This document shows positions 55,686 through 64,000 of a stretch of DNA of 64,000 nt, piece after piece. The DNA comes from JAOPZW01 sp963764585 (lineage in GTDB: Bacteria; Actinomycetota; Thermoleophilia; Solirubrobacterales; Solirubrobacteraceae). Where the stretch lies: the NCBI GenBank assembly GCA_963764585.1, contig CAVXTB010000012.1:124001-188000 (forward strand), read 5' to 3'. The notes under the pieces are model-generated. The model did no database searches. It was not told the origin of the DNA and saw only the letters and a program-made list of their open reading frames with translations. The position numbers and the translations under genes are program-made. Positions within the stretch are counted from its first letter, which is position 1. Each line of letters starts with the position of its first letter.

Positions 55686-56300
55686 ATGCCGCCCAAGCCA
55701 CGCCAGATCCGCATCGAGCAGCGCGGCGCGCTCGCCGCCATGCAGGCGCTCCAGGACCGCTCCGACGAGGAGCTCGAGCGCGAGCAGAAGTTCAAGGCCG
55801 CGGCGCTGGCGATCCTCGGCGCGCGGGCGGCGGAGCGCTACGACGCCGACGCCGCGCGCGACTACTTCCGCCGCGCCATCGCCGCGTCGCGTCCGCAGGA
55901 GCGGATGCAGGTGCGGCGTATGGCCGACGCGTCGCTCGCGCTCGCCGAGCGCCGGCCCGACGACCTCAAGCAGGCCGTCGAGCGCCTCGGCCAGGCGCCG
56001 CCGTCCAACCGCCAGCTGCTGCTGCTGCGCGTGATGGGCTACCTCGCCCCGCCCGCGAGCGCGCCCTGGCACATCAAGGCGCGCGGCTTCCTGCTCATCA
56101 TCCTGCTGGTCGTCGCCCTGCTGGCGCTCGGCCTGGGGATCGTCAAGCTCGTCTCGCTGCCGTTCGGCGGGGTCAGCACCGGCCTCGGGCTGCTGCTCGG
56201 CGTCGTGGTGATCGCGGCCGTCCTCGGCGTGCTCGCGCTGGTCGGGCGCCGGCGCCAAGCGCGCGCCCGCGAACGCGCGCGCGCCGCGCAGGGCGGCTGA
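55686..56300 (+). CDS. hypothetical two-helix membrane protein with an N-terminal helical repeat region
   Basis: 204 residues from ATG 55686. The first ~120 residues are charged helices (AAERYDADAARDYFRRAIAA and SLALAERRPDDLKQAVERL) that look like degenerate TPR units; two membrane helices follow at ~130-150 and ~160-183, and the protein ends in a basic tail. No known family. One base before the SRAP gene start, so likely co-transcribed with it. Confidence 0.8.
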   Translation: MPPKPRQIRIEQRGALAAMQALQDRSDEELEREQKFKAAALAILGARAAERYDADAARDYFRRAIAASRPQERMQVRRMADASLALAERRPDDLKQAVERLGQAPPSNRQLLLLRVMGYLAPPASAPWHIKARGFLLIILLVVALLALGLGIVKLVSLPFGGVSTGLGLLLGVVVIAAVLGVLALVGRRRQARARERARAAQGG

Positions 56301-56301
56301 C

Positions 56302-56982
56302 GTGTGCGGGCGCTATTCGCTGGCGGGGCCTGACCCCTCCGTCCTGCGCGAGCGCTTCGGAGTCGGCGAGTCGGTCGAGATCAGGCGCCGGTACAACGTG
56401 GCGCCCGGCGACGACGTGCTGGCCGTGACGACCGACCGCGAGGGCGCGCCGCGCGGCGAGCTGCTGCGCTGGGGGCTCGTGCCGTATTGGGCCAAGGACC
56501 CCAAGAGCCTCGGCCTGAAGCTCATCAACGCGCGCTCGGAGACGATGTTCGAGAGCGGCGCCTTCCGCGGCGCGCGCCGCTGCCTGGTCATCGCTGACGG
56601 CTTCTACGAATGGGAGCCACGCCCGGGCGAGCCCAAGCAGCCGTGGTGGGTCACGCGCCCCGACCACGAGCCGTTCGCCTTCGCCGGTCTGTGGTCGAGC
56701 TGGCGGCCGGCCAAGGACGTCGAGCCGCTGCGCACGGTGGCGATCGTCACGACGGCGGCCTCCGAGCAGCTCGCGCCGATCCACGACCGCATGCCGGTCA
56801 TGCTGCCGCATGAGGCCGAGGCCGCCTGGCTCGAGCGCGACGCCGATCCGGCCGAGTTGCGCGAGCTGTGCGTCCCACTGCCCGAGACCGCGATGCTCGC
56901 GGTCGGCTCCGCGGTCAACGACGCGCGCCACGACGAGCCCGACTGCCTCGAGCCGGCCAAGCCGCCGCTCACCCTGTTCTGA
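56302..56982 (+). CDS. SOS-response-associated peptidase (SRAP/YedK, HMCES-like)
   Basis: 226 residues from GTG 56302. After the start codon comes CGRYS, so Cys2 becomes the N-terminal nucleophile once Met is removed. LINARSET holds the conserved Asn, DGFYEWEP the catalytic Glu, and IHDRMPVML the active-site His. SRAP proteins form a thiazolidine cross-link to abasic sites in single-stranded DNA and protect them during replication. Complete. In a run with HAD-IIA and the lipid kinase. Confidence 0.94.
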   Translation: MCGRYSLAGPDPSVLRERFGVGESVEIRRRYNVAPGDDVLAVTTDREGAPRGELLRWGLVPYWAKDPKSLGLKLINARSETMFESGAFRGARRCLVIADGFYEWEPRPGEPKQPWWVTRPDHEPFAFAGLWSSWRPAKDVEPLRTVAIVTTAASEQLAPIHDRMPVMLPHEAEAAWLERDADPAELRELCVPLPETAMLAVGSAVNDARHDEPDCLEPAKPPLTLF

Positions 56983-56987
56983 CCGAC

Positions 56988-57785
56988 ATGCCCGTCGCAC
57001 CCGGCCTCGAGCCCTACGACACGTTCCTCCTGGACCTCGACGGCTGCGTCTGGGTCGGCGACGAGCCGACGCCCGGCGCGGTCGAGGCGATCGGCGCGCT
57101 GCGCGCGGCTGGGCGGCGCCTGGCCTTCGTGACCAACGACGCGCGCCACGGCGAGGACGACTTCGTGCGCAAGCTGTGGCGGCTGGGCTTCCAGGCCGCG
57201 CGCGAGGAGGTCGTCACGGTCGGCGGCGCACTGCAGTACGTCCTCGCCGACTCCGAGCACGCGACGGCGTTCGTCGTCGGGTCGCCCGCCGTGCACCGCC
57301 ACGTCACCGACGCCGGCCTGCGCATCCTCAACGGCTCGGACCTCGCCGATCGCGCCGACGTCGTCGTGCTCAGCGGCCACGACCACTTCGACTACGCCGA
57401 GCTCAAGGGCGCCGTCCAGGCCGCGCTGCGCGGCGCCGAGGTGTGGTGCACCGGCCGCGACGCGACGTTCCCGATGCCCGACGGGCCGTGGCCGGCGACC
57501 GGCGCGGTCGTCGCGGCGGTCGAGACGTCCGCCGGCGTGACGGCGCGGTCGGTCGGCAAGCCCGAGCCCCAGCTCTTCCTCACCGCCCTGGACCGCCTCG
57601 GCGGCGACAGCCGCGCGCTCGTCGTCGGCGATCGCCTCGACGCCGACGTCGCCGGCGCGCGCGCGGCCGGCCTCGACGGCGCGATCGTCCTCACCGGCGC
57701 CACGACGGCGCTCATGGCGCGCGAGGCCGATCCGGCGCCGGCGTTCGTCGCCCCCACCCTGGCCGAGCTCCTGCTCGCCCGATGA
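56988..57785 (+). CDS. HAD-IIA family hydrolase (NagD-like)
   Basis: 265 residues from ATG 56988. Motif I LLDLDGCVWVGDEP (nucleophile Asp), motif II LAFVTNDAR, motif III Lys in VGKPEPQLF, motif IV VVGDRLDADVAGARAAG. A cap of type C2a sits between II and III. It dephosphorylates small phosphometabolites (NagD or phosphoglycolate-type). Cytosolic. ATGA overlap with the lipid-kinase gene. Confidence 0.92.
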   Translation: MPVAPGLEPYDTFLLDLDGCVWVGDEPTPGAVEAIGALRAAGRRLAFVTNDARHGEDDFVRKLWRLGFQAAREEVVTVGGALQYVLADSEHATAFVVGSPAVHRHVTDAGLRILNGSDLADRADVVVLSGHDHFDYAELKGAVQAALRGAEVWCTGRDATFPMPDGPWPATGAVVAAVETSAGVTARSVGKPEPQLFLTALDRLGGDSRALVVGDRLDADVAGARAAGLDGAIVLTGATTALMAREADPAPAFVAPTLAELLLAR

Positions 57786-58738
57786 GCGCGATGACCGACG
57801 AGGCGCCACGCGAGGTCGCGCTCATCGTCAACCCCTCGGCCGGCGGCGGGCGCGCCGCGCGCGCGCTGCCGGGCGTCGAGGCGCGCCTGCGCGCGCTCGG
57901 CGTCCGCGTCGAGGTCGACGCCACGCGCGATCTCGCCCACGCCGCCGAGCTGGCGGTGGCAGCGGCGCGCAACGGGCGCATCGTGGTGACGCTCAGCGGC
58001 GACGGCATGCTCGGCAAGGTCGCCGGCGCGCTGTTGGAGGTCCCCGGCGCCGTCATGGGCGTGCTGCCGGGCGGGCGCGGGAACGACTTCGCGCGCGTGG
58101 TCGGCATCCCGCTCGATCCCGAAGCGGCCTGCGAGGTGATCGCCACCGGCGAGCCCCAGACGCTCGACATGGGCGAGGCCGGCGGCACGCCGTACATCGG
58201 GATCGCCTCGCTGGGCTTCGACTCCGATGCCAACCGCATCGCCAACGAGGCGCCCGCGCGCCTGGGCCGGTTCGTGTACGTCTATGCGGCGCTGCGTGCC
58301 CTGGCCGCCTGGAAGCCCGCCGGGTTCGCGATCGAGGTCGACGGCGAGCGCGTGCGGTTCGCCGGGTGGGGCGTCGCGATGGCGAACTCCAAGGCCTACG
58401 GCGGCGGCATGTTCGCCGCCCCCGATGCCGAGCTCGACGATGGCGCGCTCGACGTCGTCAGGCTCGAGCAGACGACCAAGATGCGCTTCCTGCGCAGCGT
58501 GCTGCCCAAGGTCTTCAAGGGCGAGCACGTCAACGAGCCCAGCGTGCACGTCCTGCGCGGCTCGGTCGTGCGCGTCGAGGCCGACCGGCCGTTCGTGGTC
58601 TACGCCGACGGCGACCCGGTCGGCGAGCTGCCGATGACCTTCCGCGCCCTGCCGGGCGCCGTGCGGGTGCTGCTGCCCCCCCCTTCCGCGGCCACGCCGG
58701 GCACGAGACCGCTCGATGGGGGGACCCCGTGGGCCTGA
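57782..58738 (+). CDS. diacylglycerol/sphingosine-kinase-family lipid kinase (DagK/YegS-like)
   Basis: 318 residues from ATG 57782. VALIVNPSAGGGRA near the N-terminus, the nucleotide loop TLSGDGMLGKVAGAL (GDG) and LPGGRGNDFARVVG are the DAGK catalytic domain (PF00781); the C-terminal beta-sandwich follows. It phosphorylates diacylglycerol or a related lipid at the membrane. TGATG overlap with the MurT gene, so lipid recycling and wall synthesis may be co-expressed. Confidence 0.92.
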   Translation: MSAMTDEAPREVALIVNPSAGGGRAARALPGVEARLRALGVRVEVDATRDLAHAAELAVAAARNGRIVVTLSGDGMLGKVAGALLEVPGAVMGVLPGGRGNDFARVVGIPLDPEAACEVIATGEPQTLDMGEAGGTPYIGIASLGFDSDANRIANEAPARLGRFVYVYAALRALAAWKPAGFAIEVDGERVRFAGWGVAMANSKAYGGGMFAAPDAELDDGALDVVRLEQTTKMRFLRSVLPKVFKGEHVNEPSVHVLRGSVVRVEADRPFVVYADGDPVGELPMTFRALPGAVRVLLPPPSAATPGTRPLDGGTPWA

Positions 58739-60084
58739 TGGCGCTGGACGACGTCAAGGTCGCCGCCGCCCGCGCCGCCGGGGCGCTCTCGCGGCGCGCC
58801 GGGCGCGGCGGGACGTCGCTGCCCGGCAAGGTGCTCATGCGCCTGGACCCGCACGCGATCGCGCGCCTGGCCGGCCGCCTGGAGCACGGCACGGCCGTCA
58901 TCTCCGCCACGAACGGCAAGACGACGACCGCCGCGATGGCCGCCGGCATCCTCGAGCGCGCCGGCGCGCGACTCGTGCACAACCGCGCCGGGGCGAACAT
59001 GGCCGGCGGGGTGGCGACGGCGCTCATGGACGGGCCGCGCGACGCCGACACCGGCCTCTTCGAGGTCGACGAGTTCTGGCTGGACCAGGTCGTCGGCGAC
59101 CTGCGCCCGCGCGCCCTGCTGCTGGCCAACCTGTTCCGCGACCAGCTCGACCGCTACGGCGAGCTGGACTCGATCGCCGATCGCTGGGCGGCGGTGGCGG
59201 CGCACACGCCGGCCGCGCTCGTGCTCAACGCCGACGACCCCACCGTCGCCGACCTGGGGCGCAGCGGCGACGCGACGTACTTCGGCGTCGAGGACGACGC
59301 GATGGCGCTCGGGCAGATGCAGCACGCCGCCGACGCCACGCACTGCCGGCGCTGCGGCGCCCCCTACCGCTACGACGCCGTCTACCTCGGCCACCTCGGG
59401 CGCTATCACTGCGACAGCTGCGGCGCCACCCGCCCCGAGCCCCAGATCGCGGCCACCGGCATCGTCCTGGAGGGCGTGCGCGGCGCGCGCTTCACGCTGC
59501 GCACGCCGGCCGGCGAGCGCGCGATCGCGCTGCCGCTCCCCGGGCTCTACAACGTCTACAACGCGCTCGGCGCCGCGGCGCTGGCGCTCGCGCTCGGCGC
59601 GACGCTCGATCACGTGGCCGGTGGCCTGCAGGCCGTCTCCCCCGCGTTCGGCCGCGCCGAGACGCTGCGCATCGCCGGGCGCGAGCTGTCGATCCTGCTC
59701 GTCAAGAACCCGGCCGGCGCCAACGAGGTGCTGCGCACGCTGGTCCTCGAGGACGGCGAGCACGACGTCTTCGCGGTCCTCAACGACAACATCGCCGACG
59801 GGCGCGACGTCAGCTGGGTGTGGGACGCCGACTTCGAGGTCCTCGCCCCGCGCGTGCGCCGCGCGACGTGCAGCGGCACGCGGGCGGCCGAGATGGCGCT
59901 GCGGCTGAAGTACGCGGGCGTGCCCACCGAGCGCATCGCCGTCGAGCCCGACCTCGACGCGGGCCTGGACCGCGCGCTGCGCGCGGGCGACGGCCGCCTC
60001 TTCGCCCTGCCCACTTACACCGCGATGCTGGCGCTGCGAGACACGCTCGTCGCGCGCGGCGCCGCACGGGGGTCGTTTCGGTGA
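58729..60084 (+). CDS. murT: lipid II isoglutaminyl synthase, MurT-like catalytic subunit
   Basis: 451 residues from GTG 58729, chosen because GGGGGG lies 5 bases before it; ATG 58738 is the alternative. A Mur-ligase ATP-binding loop SATNGKTTTAAM near residue 65, a four-Cys zinc ribbon (CRRCGAPYRYD ... HCDSCG) and the C-terminal domain of PF08353. With GatD it amidates D-Glu of lipid II to D-iGln, using ATP and glutamine. Cytosolic. The partner gatD is two genes downstream, with a methyltransferase gene between. Confidence 0.94.
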   Translation: MGLMALDDVKVAAARAAGALSRRAGRGGTSLPGKVLMRLDPHAIARLAGRLEHGTAVISATNGKTTTAAMAAGILERAGARLVHNRAGANMAGGVATALMDGPRDADTGLFEVDEFWLDQVVGDLRPRALLLANLFRDQLDRYGELDSIADRWAAVAAHTPAALVLNADDPTVADLGRSGDATYFGVEDDAMALGQMQHAADATHCRRCGAPYRYDAVYLGHLGRYHCDSCGATRPEPQIAATGIVLEGVRGARFTLRTPAGERAIALPLPGLYNVYNALGAAALALALGATLDHVAGGLQAVSPAFGRAETLRIAGRELSILLVKNPAGANEVLRTLVLEDGEHDVFAVLNDNIADGRDVSWVWDADFEVLAPRVRRATCSGTRAAEMALRLKYAGVPTERIAVEPDLDAGLDRALRAGDGRLFALPTYTAMLALRDTLVARGAARGSFR

Positions 60085-60797
60085 CCACCGACGTCATCTG
60101 GCACGACATCGAGTGCGGCGGCTACGACCTCGACCTGCCGCTGTGGCGCGCGCTGGCCGACGCCGAGGGCACGCCGATCCTCGACGTCGGCGCCGGCACC
60201 GGGCGCGTCACGCTCGACCTCGCCCGCCGCGGCCACGAGGTCGTCGCGCTGGACCTCAGCGCCGAGCTGCTCGACGCCCTGCGCGACCGGGCGATCGGGT
60301 TGGCGGTCACAACCGTCGCGGCCGACGCCCGCGACTTCGCGATCGATCGGCGCTTCCCGCTGATCCTCGTTCCGATGCAGACGCTGCAGCTGCTCGGTGG
60401 CGCCGACGGCCGCGCGCGCTTCCTGGCCCGCGCCCGCGAGCACCTCGCCGCGGGCGGGCTGCTGGCCGTCGCGCTCGCCGACGCGCTGGAGTGCTTCGAC
60501 GAAGAGCACGACCAACCGCCCCCACCCGACATGCGCGACATCGGCGGCGTCGTCTATGCCAGCCGACCGGTCAGGGTCCGCGACCTCGGCGATCGCGCGG
60601 CGATCGACCGTGTGCGCGACGTCGTCGAGGCCGACGGCACGCACACGACCTTCGACAACGTCGTCGAGCTGGACCGCCTCGAGCCCGACGAGCTCGAGGA
60701 CGAGGCCGCCGCCTTCGGCCTGCGCGTCGAGCCGACCCGTCGCATCCCGCAGACCATCGAGTACGTCGGCTCGACGGTGGTGATGCTGCGTGGCTGA
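60081..60797 (+). CDS. class I SAM-dependent methyltransferase
   Basis: 238 residues from GTG 60081 (GTGA overlap). Motif I ILDVGAGTGRVTLDLARRG with VVALDLSAELLD, then VTTVAADARDF and LILVPMQTLQLLG complete the Rossmann fold. It lies between murT and gatD with overlaps at both ends (4 and 8 bp), so it is made with them. A link to peptidoglycan precursor modification is inferred from this position; the substrate is unknown. Confidence 0.9.
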   Translation: MTTDVIWHDIECGGYDLDLPLWRALADAEGTPILDVGAGTGRVTLDLARRGHEVVALDLSAELLDALRDRAIGLAVTTVAADARDFAIDRRFPLILVPMQTLQLLGGADGRARFLARAREHLAAGGLLAVALADALECFDEEHDQPPPPDMRDIGGVVYASRPVRVRDLGDRAAIDRVRDVVEADGTHTTFDNVVELDRLEPDELEDEAAAFGLRVEPTRRIPQTIEYVGSTVVMLRG

Positions 60798-61527
60798 GCG
60801 CACCCTGCGCGTCTGCGCGCTGTACCCCGACCTGATGAACATCTACGCCGATCGCGGCAACGTCCTGCTGCTCGAGCGCCGCTGCCAGTGGCGCGGGATC
60901 GGGTTCGAGGTCGTGCCGGCCGGGCTCGGCGAGGGCATCGACCCCGACGCGCACGACCTCTTCTACATCGGCGGCGCGCAGGACCGCGACCAGGCCCTCT
61001 GCGCGCAGGACATGGTCGACACCAAGCGCGACGCCCTGCACGCCGCCGCCCGCGTCGGCAAGGTCGTGCTCGCCGTCTGCGGCGGCTACCAGCTGCTCGG
61101 CCACTTCTACGAGCTCGGCGACGAGCGCATCCCGGGCGTCGGGCTGGTCGACCTGCACACCGTCCGCGAGCCGGGCCCGCGGCTCATCGGCAACGTCGCC
61201 ATCGAGGTCCGCCTGCCCGGGCTCGACGGCCCGCGCGTGCTCGCGGGCTTCGAGAACCACGGCGGGCGCACGCACCTCGGCGCGCGCGAGCAGCCGCTCG
61301 GCCGCGTGCTCAAGGGCCACGGCAACACCGGCTCCTCGGGCTTCGAAGGCGTCCTGCGCAACAACGTCCTCGGAACCTACTTGCACGGACCGCTCCTGCC
61401 CAAGAACGCCTGGTTCGCCGACTGGCTGATCGCCACCGCGCTGGGCCTCGACGAGCCGCTGGCGGCGCTCGACGACGAGCTCGAGCACGCCGCGCACGCC
61501 GACGCGCGCCGGGTGGCCGGGGTCTAG
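60790..61527 (+). CDS. gatD: lipid II isoglutaminyl synthase, GatD-like glutaminase subunit
   Basis: 245 residues from GTG 60790. Class I amidotransferase of the CobB/CobQ type: nucleophile Cys in AVCGGYQLLG, catalytic His in TYLHGPLLPKN, and a FENHGGRTHLG segment typical of GatD. It supplies ammonia to MurT. Overlaps the methyltransferase gene by 8 bp. Full length. Confidence 0.94.
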   Translation: MAERTLRVCALYPDLMNIYADRGNVLLLERRCQWRGIGFEVVPAGLGEGIDPDAHDLFYIGGAQDRDQALCAQDMVDTKRDALHAAARVGKVVLAVCGGYQLLGHFYELGDERIPGVGLVDLHTVREPGPRLIGNVAIEVRLPGLDGPRVLAGFENHGGRTHLGAREQPLGRVLKGHGNTGSSGFEGVLRNNVLGTYLHGPLLPKNAWFADWLIATALGLDEPLAALDDELEHAAHADARRVAGV

Positions 61528-61653
61528 CGTTCCGGGGCGGCGCCGGCCGCGAGCAGCTCGGCCATCCGCTCGGCTCCAAGGGCGGCGAGCGCCGCGCGCT
61601 TGGTCGCCTCGTATCACGTTCAGGCCGAAGGCGGGCGAGGCGCTGACGCGCAT
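61524..61653 (-). pseudogene. possible small frameshifted gene
   Basis: On the minus strand ATG 61653 begins MRVSASPAFGLNVI; shifting one base continues EATKRAALAALGAERMAELL to TAG at 61524. The two parts together look protein-like, and each alone does not. The stop overlaps the gatD stop. No family recognised; weakly supported. Confidence 0.3.
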
Positions 61654-61702
61654 CACGACGATCCGCCTGCGCCGGCGGCGCTGATCGCGCGATGATTGCG
61701 CC

Positions 61703-62725
61703 GTGCTCCCCAGCCCCGAGCAGTACGCCGCGATGCTCGACGGCGCCGCGGCCGGCGGCTACGCGTTCCCGGCGATCAACGTCACGTCGTCGCAGACGCT
61801 GAACGCGGCGATCCGCGGCTTCGCCGAGGCGGGGTCGGACGGCATCGTGCAGGCCACCGTCGGCGGCGCGCGCTACCTGTCGGGCACGGCTGACGACGGG
61901 CTCACCGGCGCGCTGGCGCTCGCCGCGCTCGGTCACGAGCTCGCCGCGCGCGCCCCGGTCGCCATCGCCCTGCACACCGACCACTGCCCGCCCGAGCACG
62001 TCGACGGCTTCCTGCGGCCGCTGCTCGCCGCCTCGCACGAGCGCCGCTTGCGCGGCGAGCGGCCGCTCTTCCACTCGCACATGTTCGACGGCTCGACGCT
62101 TGCGCTCGACGCGAACCTGCGGCTGTCGGCCGAGCTGCTCGAGCAGTGCCGCGCGCTCGACGTCGTGCTCGAGATCGAATGCGGCGTCGTGGGCGGCGAG
62201 GAGGACGGGATTGGCGGCGGCGACGTCGCGAGCGAGCGGCTGTACACGACGCCCGACGACCTCCTGGCGGTCGCCGGCGCGCTCGGCACCGGCGAGCGCG
62301 GGCGCTACCTGCTCGCGGCGACGTTCGGCAACGTCCACGGGCTCTACGCCCCGGGCCACGTGCAGCTGCGCCCGGAGATCCTCGCCGACGGCCAGGACGC
62401 GCTCGCGCAGGCGCACCCGGGCGCGCGCTTCCTCTACGTCTTCCACGGCTCGAGCGGCTCGTCGCCGCAGGACCTGCGCGCGGCCGTCGCCAACGGCGTG
62501 GTCAAGGTCAACCTCGACTCCGAGGCGCAGTACGCATTCACCCGCGCCGCGGCCGGGCACATGTTCTCCCACTACGACGGCGTCCTGGCGGTCGACGGCG
62601 GCGTCGGCGACAAGCGCGCCTACGACCCGCGCGCCTGGGGCGGCGCCGCTGAGGCCGGAATGGCGGCGCGCGTGGCGCAGGCGTGCGAGGAGCTCGGCTC
62701 GGCGGGACGCAGCATCGCCGCCTGA
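61703..62725 (+). CDS. fba: class II fructose-1,6-bisphosphate aldolase
   Basis: 340 residues from GTG 61703. The zinc site is in ALHTDHCPPEHV; FHSHMFDGS, LEIECGVVGGEEDGI and AATFGNVHGLY carry further metal and substrate ligands; VVKVNLDSEAQYAF is the C-terminal phosphate-binding part. It splits fructose-1,6-bisphosphate into DHAP and glyceraldehyde-3-phosphate in glycolysis and gluconeogenesis. FbaA-like, near usual length. Converges on the LysR gene (stops 1 bp apart). Confidence 0.94.
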   Translation: MLPSPEQYAAMLDGAAAGGYAFPAINVTSSQTLNAAIRGFAEAGSDGIVQATVGGARYLSGTADDGLTGALALAALGHELAARAPVAIALHTDHCPPEHVDGFLRPLLAASHERRLRGERPLFHSHMFDGSTLALDANLRLSAELLEQCRALDVVLEIECGVVGGEEDGIGGGDVASERLYTTPDDLLAVAGALGTGERGRYLLAATFGNVHGLYAPGHVQLRPEILADGQDALAQAHPGARFLYVFHGSSGSSPQDLRAAVANGVVKVNLDSEAQYAFTRAAAGHMFSHYDGVLAVDGGVGDKRAYDPRAWGGAAEAGMAARVAQACEELGSAGRSIAA

Positions 62726-62726
62726 C

Positions 62727-63629
62727 CTAGCCGATCGCGATCGCGCCCGGCGTGCGCGCCGGCCACGGCTGCTCGGCGACGAGGTCCAGGAACGCCCGCG
62801 CCAGCGGCGACCACTGCGCGCGCGTGAACGCGCACAGCTCGCGTGCCCGCGGCGGGTCGAGCGAGCGGACCGACCGCCGCTGCGGGCCGGCGACGATGTT
62901 GACCGGCACGAGCGCGGGCCCCAGGCCCGCGGCGGCCAGCACCGGCACCGCGGCGATCTGCGCGGTGCGCACCGCGGCGCGCGGCGTGAAGCCCTCGCCC
63001 GCGCACAGCTCGTCGGTGAGCCGCGCGAGCGCGTGCTCGCGCTCGAAGAGCACCCAGTCGCGCTCGGCGAGCGCTGCGAGCGCGATCGGCTCGTCGGATC
63101 CGCGCAGCGGGTCGTCGGGCGGCAAGACGACGACGAAGTCCTCCCAGCCCAGCGACTCCAGCGGGCCGGCCCACTCCGGCGGGCGCGGGCCGATGCCCAG
63201 GTCGGCCGCGCCCTCCGCAACCGCCTCGGCCAGCACGAGCCCGTCGCGGTGCTCGTTCATCCGCACCGTCCGGTCGCGGTGACGCGCGCGCCAGCGGCGC
63301 AGCACCGGCGGCAGCAGGCCGAACGCGACGGTCCCCACCGTGGCGATCTCGAGCTCGCCAGCCTCGAGGCCGAGGACCATGCGCGCCGAGCGCCGCGCGC
63401 GCTCGGCCGCCGCCAGCGCGGCGCGCGCCGCGGGCAGCAGCGCCTCGCAGGCCGCGGTCGGCCGGACGCCGCGCGGCAGGCGCTCGAGCAGCGCCCCGCC
63501 GAGCTCGGCCTCCAGCGCGCGCACCTGCTGGGACAGCGTGGGCTGCGAGACGTAGAGGCGCTGCGCGGCGCGCCCAAAGGATCCCTCGTCCACCACCGCA
63601 ACGAGGTACTCGAGCTGCCTGAAGGTCAT
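62727..63629 (-). CDS. LysR family transcriptional regulator
   Basis: 300 residues from ATG 63629 (TTG 63635 is possible). The winged HTH is at residues 1-60 (FRQLEYLVAVVDEGSFGRAA and VSQPTLSQQVRALE), then the substrate-binding-protein-like effector domain. Divergent from the MMPL transporter gene with a 94-bp shared region, so that transporter is its likely target. Inducer unknown. Confidence 0.93.
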   Translation of the reverse strand: MTFRQLEYLVAVVDEGSFGRAAQRLYVSQPTLSQQVRALEAELGGALLERLPRGVRPTAACEALLPAARAALAAAERARRSARMVLGLEAGELEIATVGTVAFGLLPPVLRRWRARHRDRTVRMNEHRDGLVLAEAVAEGAADLGIGPRPPEWAGPLESLGWEDFVVVLPPDDPLRGSDEPIALAALAERDWVLFEREHALARLTDELCAGEGFTPRAAVRTAQIAAVPVLAAAGLGPALVPVNIVAGPQRRSVRSLDPPRARELCAFTRAQWSPLARAFLDLVAEQPWPARTPGAIAIG

Positions 63630-63723
63630 AGCCAAAGCCTAAGGCGGACGAAGAAACGACGTGTGGTTCCTATGGCGTGGCAGGCGCACCATCCGTCGAG
63701 CCACCACGTCCCAAGGAGCCACC

Positions 63724-64000
63724 ATGTTCCACCGCATCACGACCTTCGTCACCCGCCGTCCCAAGACCGTCATCGCGCTGTGGGCCGTCGTAGCGCTGGC
63801 GCTGTCCTCGATCGGCGGCGCATTCGCTTACAAGGTCACCACCGACGACACGGCCCGGTTCCTGCCCAAGGGCTCTGAGTCCGCGCAGGCCACGAGCTAC
63901 GCGCAGACCGCGTTCGGCCAGCAGAAGGGCACGCACACCGTGACGATGCTCGTCAAGCGCGCGGACGGCCGCCCCCTGACCGCGGCCGATCGTGCGCAGG
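63724..64000 (+). CDS. MMPL/RND family transporter (N-terminal part; runs off the window)
   Basis: 92 codons from ATG 63724 with an AAGGAG RBS, open to the last base. The N-terminus MFHRITTFVTRRPKTVIALW leads into the first membrane helix and then YKVTTDDTARFLPKGSESAQ, the usual start of the first extracytoplasmic domain of MMPL proteins. These export lipids or drugs using the proton gradient. Probably controlled by the divergent LysR regulator. Confidence 0.9.
   Translation, partial: MFHRITTFVTRRPKTVIALWAVVALALSSIGGAFAYKVTTDDTARFLPKGSESAQATSYAQTAFGQQKGTHTVTMLVKRADGRPLTAADRAQ

Overview
This is a high-GC (roughly 70% by eye), densely coded bacterial chromosome segment. GTG starts, 1-14 bp gene overlaps (GTGA, ATGA, TGATG) and promoters of the TTGnnn/TAnnnT type are frequent. 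The MurT/GatD pair, CGNR and DUF488 proteins, WHG-type TetR, DUF3037 beside a HipA-like kinase, and two L,D-transpeptidases point to an actinomycete. The overall gene style suggests Thermoleophilia (Solirubrobacterales), but that placement is an inference. There is no rRNA, no tRNA, no CRISPR array and no intact transposase or prophage.

Layout. 1-16.7 kb: housekeeping and accessory genes. These are a GAF-GGDEF-HD-GYP c-di-GMP protein cut by the window edge, a metallopeptidase-like protein, a Cys-rich small protein behind a palindromic promoter, aldo/keto reductases, a TetR/metallo-beta-lactamase pair with a visible operator, a HipA-like kinase with DUF3037, a VOC dioxygenase, PhyH/AraC, Ohr, an AI-2E exporter and a P450. 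Two non-coding stretches stand out: a foldable ~175-nt segment at 9711-9886 and a long nested inverted repeat at 13990-14273. 16.7-21.7 kb: cell-surface genes (PG-binding/NlpC-like hydrolase, a huge Pro/Thr-rich membrane protein) and a striking protein joining a secreted peptidoglycan-binding domain, a membrane helix and a cytosolic serine-recombinase-like domain.

22.1-44.3 kb: a large exopolysaccharide/cell-surface glycan locus. It holds an NDP-sugar pyrophosphorylase, three glycosyltransferases, two DegT-type aminotransferases (one fused to a FemAB/GNAT domain), a deacetylase, an NDP-sugar dehydrogenase, an epimerase, an O-antigen-ligase-like polymerase, a Wzz/BY-kinase-like protein with an inserted zinc finger, a flippase, and a FemAB-like acyltransferase. 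It also holds a 955-residue phosphoribosyltransferase / kinase-like / HAD protein next to an APH-like kinase. The priming sugar transferase appears only as an 86-codon remnant. Together these would make and activate nucleotide sugars, assemble repeat units on lipid, flip and polymerise them, with control by the Wzz/BY-kinase-like protein. The recombinase-like and PRT/HAD proteins are the least explained parts.

44.3-64 kb: two L,D-transpeptidases (one with a long hairpin-rich leader), a CAP protein, a CTG-started glutamine amidotransferase, a Nod19/cupredoxin-like secreted protein, an ABC exporter, a frameshifted glycosyltransferase, a NAGPA-like protein, a divergent CGNR/zinc-ribbon pair with a well-formed promoter-operator, an SRAP protein, then a tightly overlapped run HAD-IIA / lipid kinase / MurT / methyltransferase / GatD, a class II aldolase, a LysR regulator and the start of an MMPL transporter.
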